Assembly: GCA_001805205.1 (NCBI GenBank)
Contig: MHER01000016.1
Span: 1 to 8,115 of the forward strand
DNA: 8,115 nucleotides
Direction: 5' to 3'
Origin: Nitrospirae bacterium RIFCSPLOW2_12_42_9
Lineage (GTDB): Bacteria > Nitrospirota > 9FT-COMBO-42-15 > HDB-SIOI813
Numbering within the stretch: the first letter of the stretch is position 1; every line of letters begins with the position of its first letter. The notes under the pieces were generated by a model. That model saw nothing but the letters and a program-made list of their open reading frames with translations. It did no database searches and had not been told where the DNA came from. The translations under genes were made by a program, and so were the position numbers. Of the stretch, positions 6,246-8,115 are shown one piece after another.

Positions 6246-7526
6246 TTAATTATACGTCATTATCTTCTTATTTCCAGTCTTAATGTCAATTTCAGATGCA
6301 TATTTTTCTTTTTTATTTCCCAGAATTATAACCTTTTCGATTTTATTTTTCTTTGCATAACTTATTGATGAATTTATATCATATAATCCTGTATCCATGA
6401 TTACTATATATCCTTTAGCCCTTAATTCCCTTACTAACTTAATACCTATCTTCTCATCTTCTTTTTTAACTACAACCAGATAATTAATATTATTGTCGAT
6501 GAAGAAATCTCCCTGTTTCTCCATTGCCTTAATTATTGATTCTATATCAATCGCAAATCCGGTTGATGGACAATCGTATCCAAATTTCCCGATAAGATTA
6601 TCGTATCTTCCTCCTGCGCCAACCGGATATGGAATCCCTGGGGTAAATATCTCAAAGAACAGACCTGTATAGTAATCAATCTCTCGTATATCACATAAAT
6701 CAATAAGAATAGAATCCTTAAGTCCATACAGACATAATAAGGAATAAATCTTTCTCAAATTTTCTATTGCCTCTTTAGATAATTCGTTATTTGTGATATT
6801 CAGGGCTTTTATCAGAATCTCTTCTCCTCCAAAGAGGTTTGGTACCTCAAGAATATTATTTCTAACCTTTCCCTTGATACCTGTATTATTGAGGAGTGTC
6901 TTTATAAGGCCGGCATCTTTCCTGCTTATGGCGTCCTGTAATGAATGTTCAAATTCCATTGATATTGTTTCCTCTTTATATCTATTCAATGAAGATATTA
7001 TACCATTCAGAAAACCTGCCTGGCCAATCACAATTTTAAAATCAGTTATACCAAAATCCTTTATCGCCTCTGATGCAACTGCTATCACCTCAGCATCAGC
7101 TTCAGGAGATTCAATCCCAACTAACTCACAACCAACCTGAAACATTTCCCTGTCTCTTCCGGCATGTGATTCTTCATATCTGAAGACATTACCATAATAA
7201 CAAAGTCTTAATGGTTTGGGTTCATCTGTGAGGATACCTGCTACCATTCTTGCAATCTGCGGGGTTATATCAGGCCTAAGCAGCATCATTTTTCCGCTTT
7301 CTCTGTCTACAAACTTATAACTTTTCTCTGTTAAGCGACTACTGATCCCCGGTGAAAGAACATCGTAATACTCAAATACAGGTGTTAAGACTTCTTTATA
7401 ACCCCATTTAAAGAATGTAGAAAGGATTTTTTCCTGTGCGTGTCTTCTGAGAAAAGCATCTTCAGGAAGATGGGTTGCCATCCCGCTTGGTATTTTTGTC
7501 CTTGAATCTTGTATAACCTTTTTCAT
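6246..7526 (-). CDS. hisZ: ATP phosphoribosyltransferase regulatory subunit HisZ
   Basis: A class II histidyl-tRNA synthetase-like protein that pairs with the short form of HisG to catalyse and feedback-regulate the first step of histidine biosynthesis. Numbering from the ATG at 7526 (426 aa), visible motifs are KIPSGMATHLPEDA (11-24), LLRPDITPQIAR (82-93), CYYGNVFRYEE (109-119) with AGRDREMFQVG, REIDYYTGLFFE (281-292) and GAGGRYDNL (303-311). DITPQIAR and GRDREMFQ favour HisZ over HisS. A C-terminal region (about 346-426: YLVVV..., LVRELRAKGY, KKNKIEKVIILG) resembles the HisS anticodon-binding fold, making it longer than minimal HisZ. The start is uncertain: a TTG directly after the serA stop (7583), ATG 7544 and ATG 7526 are all open, none with a clear ribosome site. 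7526 puts the N-terminus where the family usually begins. A divergent HisS is the alternative. Confidence 0.85.
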   Translation of the reverse strand: MKKVIQDSRTKIPSGMATHLPEDAFLRRHAQEKILSTFFKWGYKEVLTPVFEYYDVLSPGISSRLTEKSYKFVDRESGKMMLLRPDITPQIARMVAGILTDEPKPLRLCYYGNVFRYEESHAGRDREMFQVGCELVGIESPEADAEVIAVASEAIKDFGITDFKIVIGQAGFLNGIISSLNRYKEETISMEFEHSLQDAISRKDAGLIKTLLNNTGIKGKVRNNILEVPNLFGGEEILIKALNITNNELSKEAIENLRKIYSLLCLYGLKDSILIDLCDIREIDYYTGLFFEIFTPGIPYPVGAGGRYDNLIGKFGYDCPSTGFAIDIESIIKAMEKQGDFFIDNNINYLVVVKKEDEKIGIKLVRELRAKGYIVIMDTGLYDINSSISYAKKNKIEKVIILGNKKEKYASEIDIKTGNKKIMTYN

Positions 7527-7583
7527 TAACAAGGATTTTACCATAACGGTACATGGGTGGGGAATAATTTTTAAAAATACCAA

Positions 7584-8115
7584 TTACAGTTTGATCTGTT
7601 TTACAGATAAAACATTAGGAAGATTTCTTATCTTTTCGAGAATATCTGGAGAAGCAGGAGAATCTATATTTATTACTGATACGACTGTCCCACCAGGGAC
7701 ATCCCTTCCAAATTGCATTCTGGCTATATTGATATTATGTTGGCCCAGCAATGTCCCTATATTACCAACGACTCCAGGTTTATCTACGTTAGATAGGACT
7801 ATCATATACCCTTCAGGCACTACCTCGAGCGGGTAATTGTTTAATTCGATTATTCTCGGATCCCGCCTGCTGAATAATGCCCCTTTCGCCTTGTTAGTAC
7901 CCTCACTCGATTGGACAGTCAGTGTTATAAGACTGATATAATCTCCTGCGTCCTTGTTTTTTGACTCGTCAATTTCTATACCTCTGTCCTGGGCTATTAT
8001 TGGTGCATTAACATAATTAACAGTATCTTCCAATATAGGCGTGAGTAATCCTTTCAGGACTGCGATTGTGAGGGGAGCAACGTTTAGTTCAGCAACCTTG
8101 CCACGATATTCTATG
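7584..8115 (-). CDS. serA: D-3-phosphoglycerate dehydrogenase, C-terminal part (partial)
   Basis: The last 176 codons of a gene that enters from the right edge, so the catalytic and NAD-binding domains are outside the window. The enzyme oxidises 3-phosphoglycerate to 3-phosphohydroxypyruvate, the first step of serine synthesis. Visible parts are the allosteric substrate-binding domain (start IEYRGKVAELNVAPLTIAVL; LLTPILEDTVNYVNAP; AKGALFSRRDPRIIELN) and a C-terminal ACT domain (GYMIVLSNVDKPGVVGNIG, INIARMQFGRD, GGTVVSVINID, LPNVLSVKQIKL), which is the serine-sensing regulatory domain in the long bacterial form. A TTG at 8031-8033 is an internal Leu codon, not a start: the frame stays open and homologous up to the window edge. 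hisZ follows directly, a neighbour pair seen in some Deltaproteobacteria-like genomes. Confidence 0.95.
   Translation of the reverse strand, partial: IEYRGKVAELNVAPLTIAVLKGLLTPILEDTVNYVNAPIIAQDRGIEIDESKNKDAGDYISLITLTVQSSEGTNKAKGALFSRRDPRIIELNNYPLEVVPEGYMIVLSNVDKPGVVGNIGTLLGQHNINIARMQFGRDVPGGTVVSVINIDSPASPDILEKIRNLPNVLSVKQIKL

Noticed and set aside
7584..8033. A free-standing 149-aa ACT-domain protein starting at a TTG
   Set aside because: The same frame continues to the window edge with clear SerA sequence (KVAELNVAPL, VLKGLLTPI), so the TTG is an internal Leu codon.
1..8115. CRISPR array, tRNA or rRNA genes
   Set aside because: No regularly spaced direct repeats and no recognisable tRNA or rRNA sequence were seen.

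Overview
This window is a bacterial chromosomal segment, AT-rich by eye, in which every supportable gene lies on the minus strand, so it reads from right to left. It carries a sigma-54 type pilin promoter, Geobacter/Myxococcus-like type IV pilins and a HisZ protein (the partner of short-form HisG). This suggests a Gram-negative-type bacterium of the Deltaproteobacteria / Nitrospirota kind. That placement is inference and I would not name a genus.

Right part (8115 to about 2990): a tightly packed housekeeping run. It holds the 3' end of serA (phosphoglycerate dehydrogenase, ASB and ACT domains), hisZ (regulatory subunit of ATP phosphoribosyltransferase), dnaB (replicative helicase) and a 609-residue lipoprotein made almost wholly of about 15 TPR repeats. 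The gaps are short (14 bp for hisZ-dnaB, 31 bp for dnaB-TPR), so cotranscription is likely. The run ends in a near-perfect palindrome with 26-bp arms at 2939-2997, which overlaps the stop codon of the TPR gene and looks like a mobile REP-type element.

Middle part (2990 to about 1310): a pilin locus. The roughly 400-bp gap before pilA holds a clear -24/-12 (sigma-54) promoter at 2756-2771, an upstream TGACAA/TTGTCA dyad in enhancer position, and a long leader with a second, extended Shine-Dalgarno sequence and a possible 25-codon ORF. PilA (174 aa) is followed by a strong intrinsic terminator. Next comes a paralogous pilin that has lost the cysteine pair and the residue-22 proline, and then a possible 37-residue one-helix membrane protein. 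The arrangement suggests one abundant regulated pilin and a second pilin expressed at a lower level by terminator read-through.

Left part (about 1310 to 1): an accessory two-gene unit with its own likely extended -10 promoter. It encodes an unrecognised 227-aa soluble protein followed 17 bp later by a 170-aa PIN-domain protein with its acidic residues intact. This resembles a toxin-antitoxin or RNase module, but the partner is not a recognisable antitoxin. It is the least explained and most interesting part of the window.
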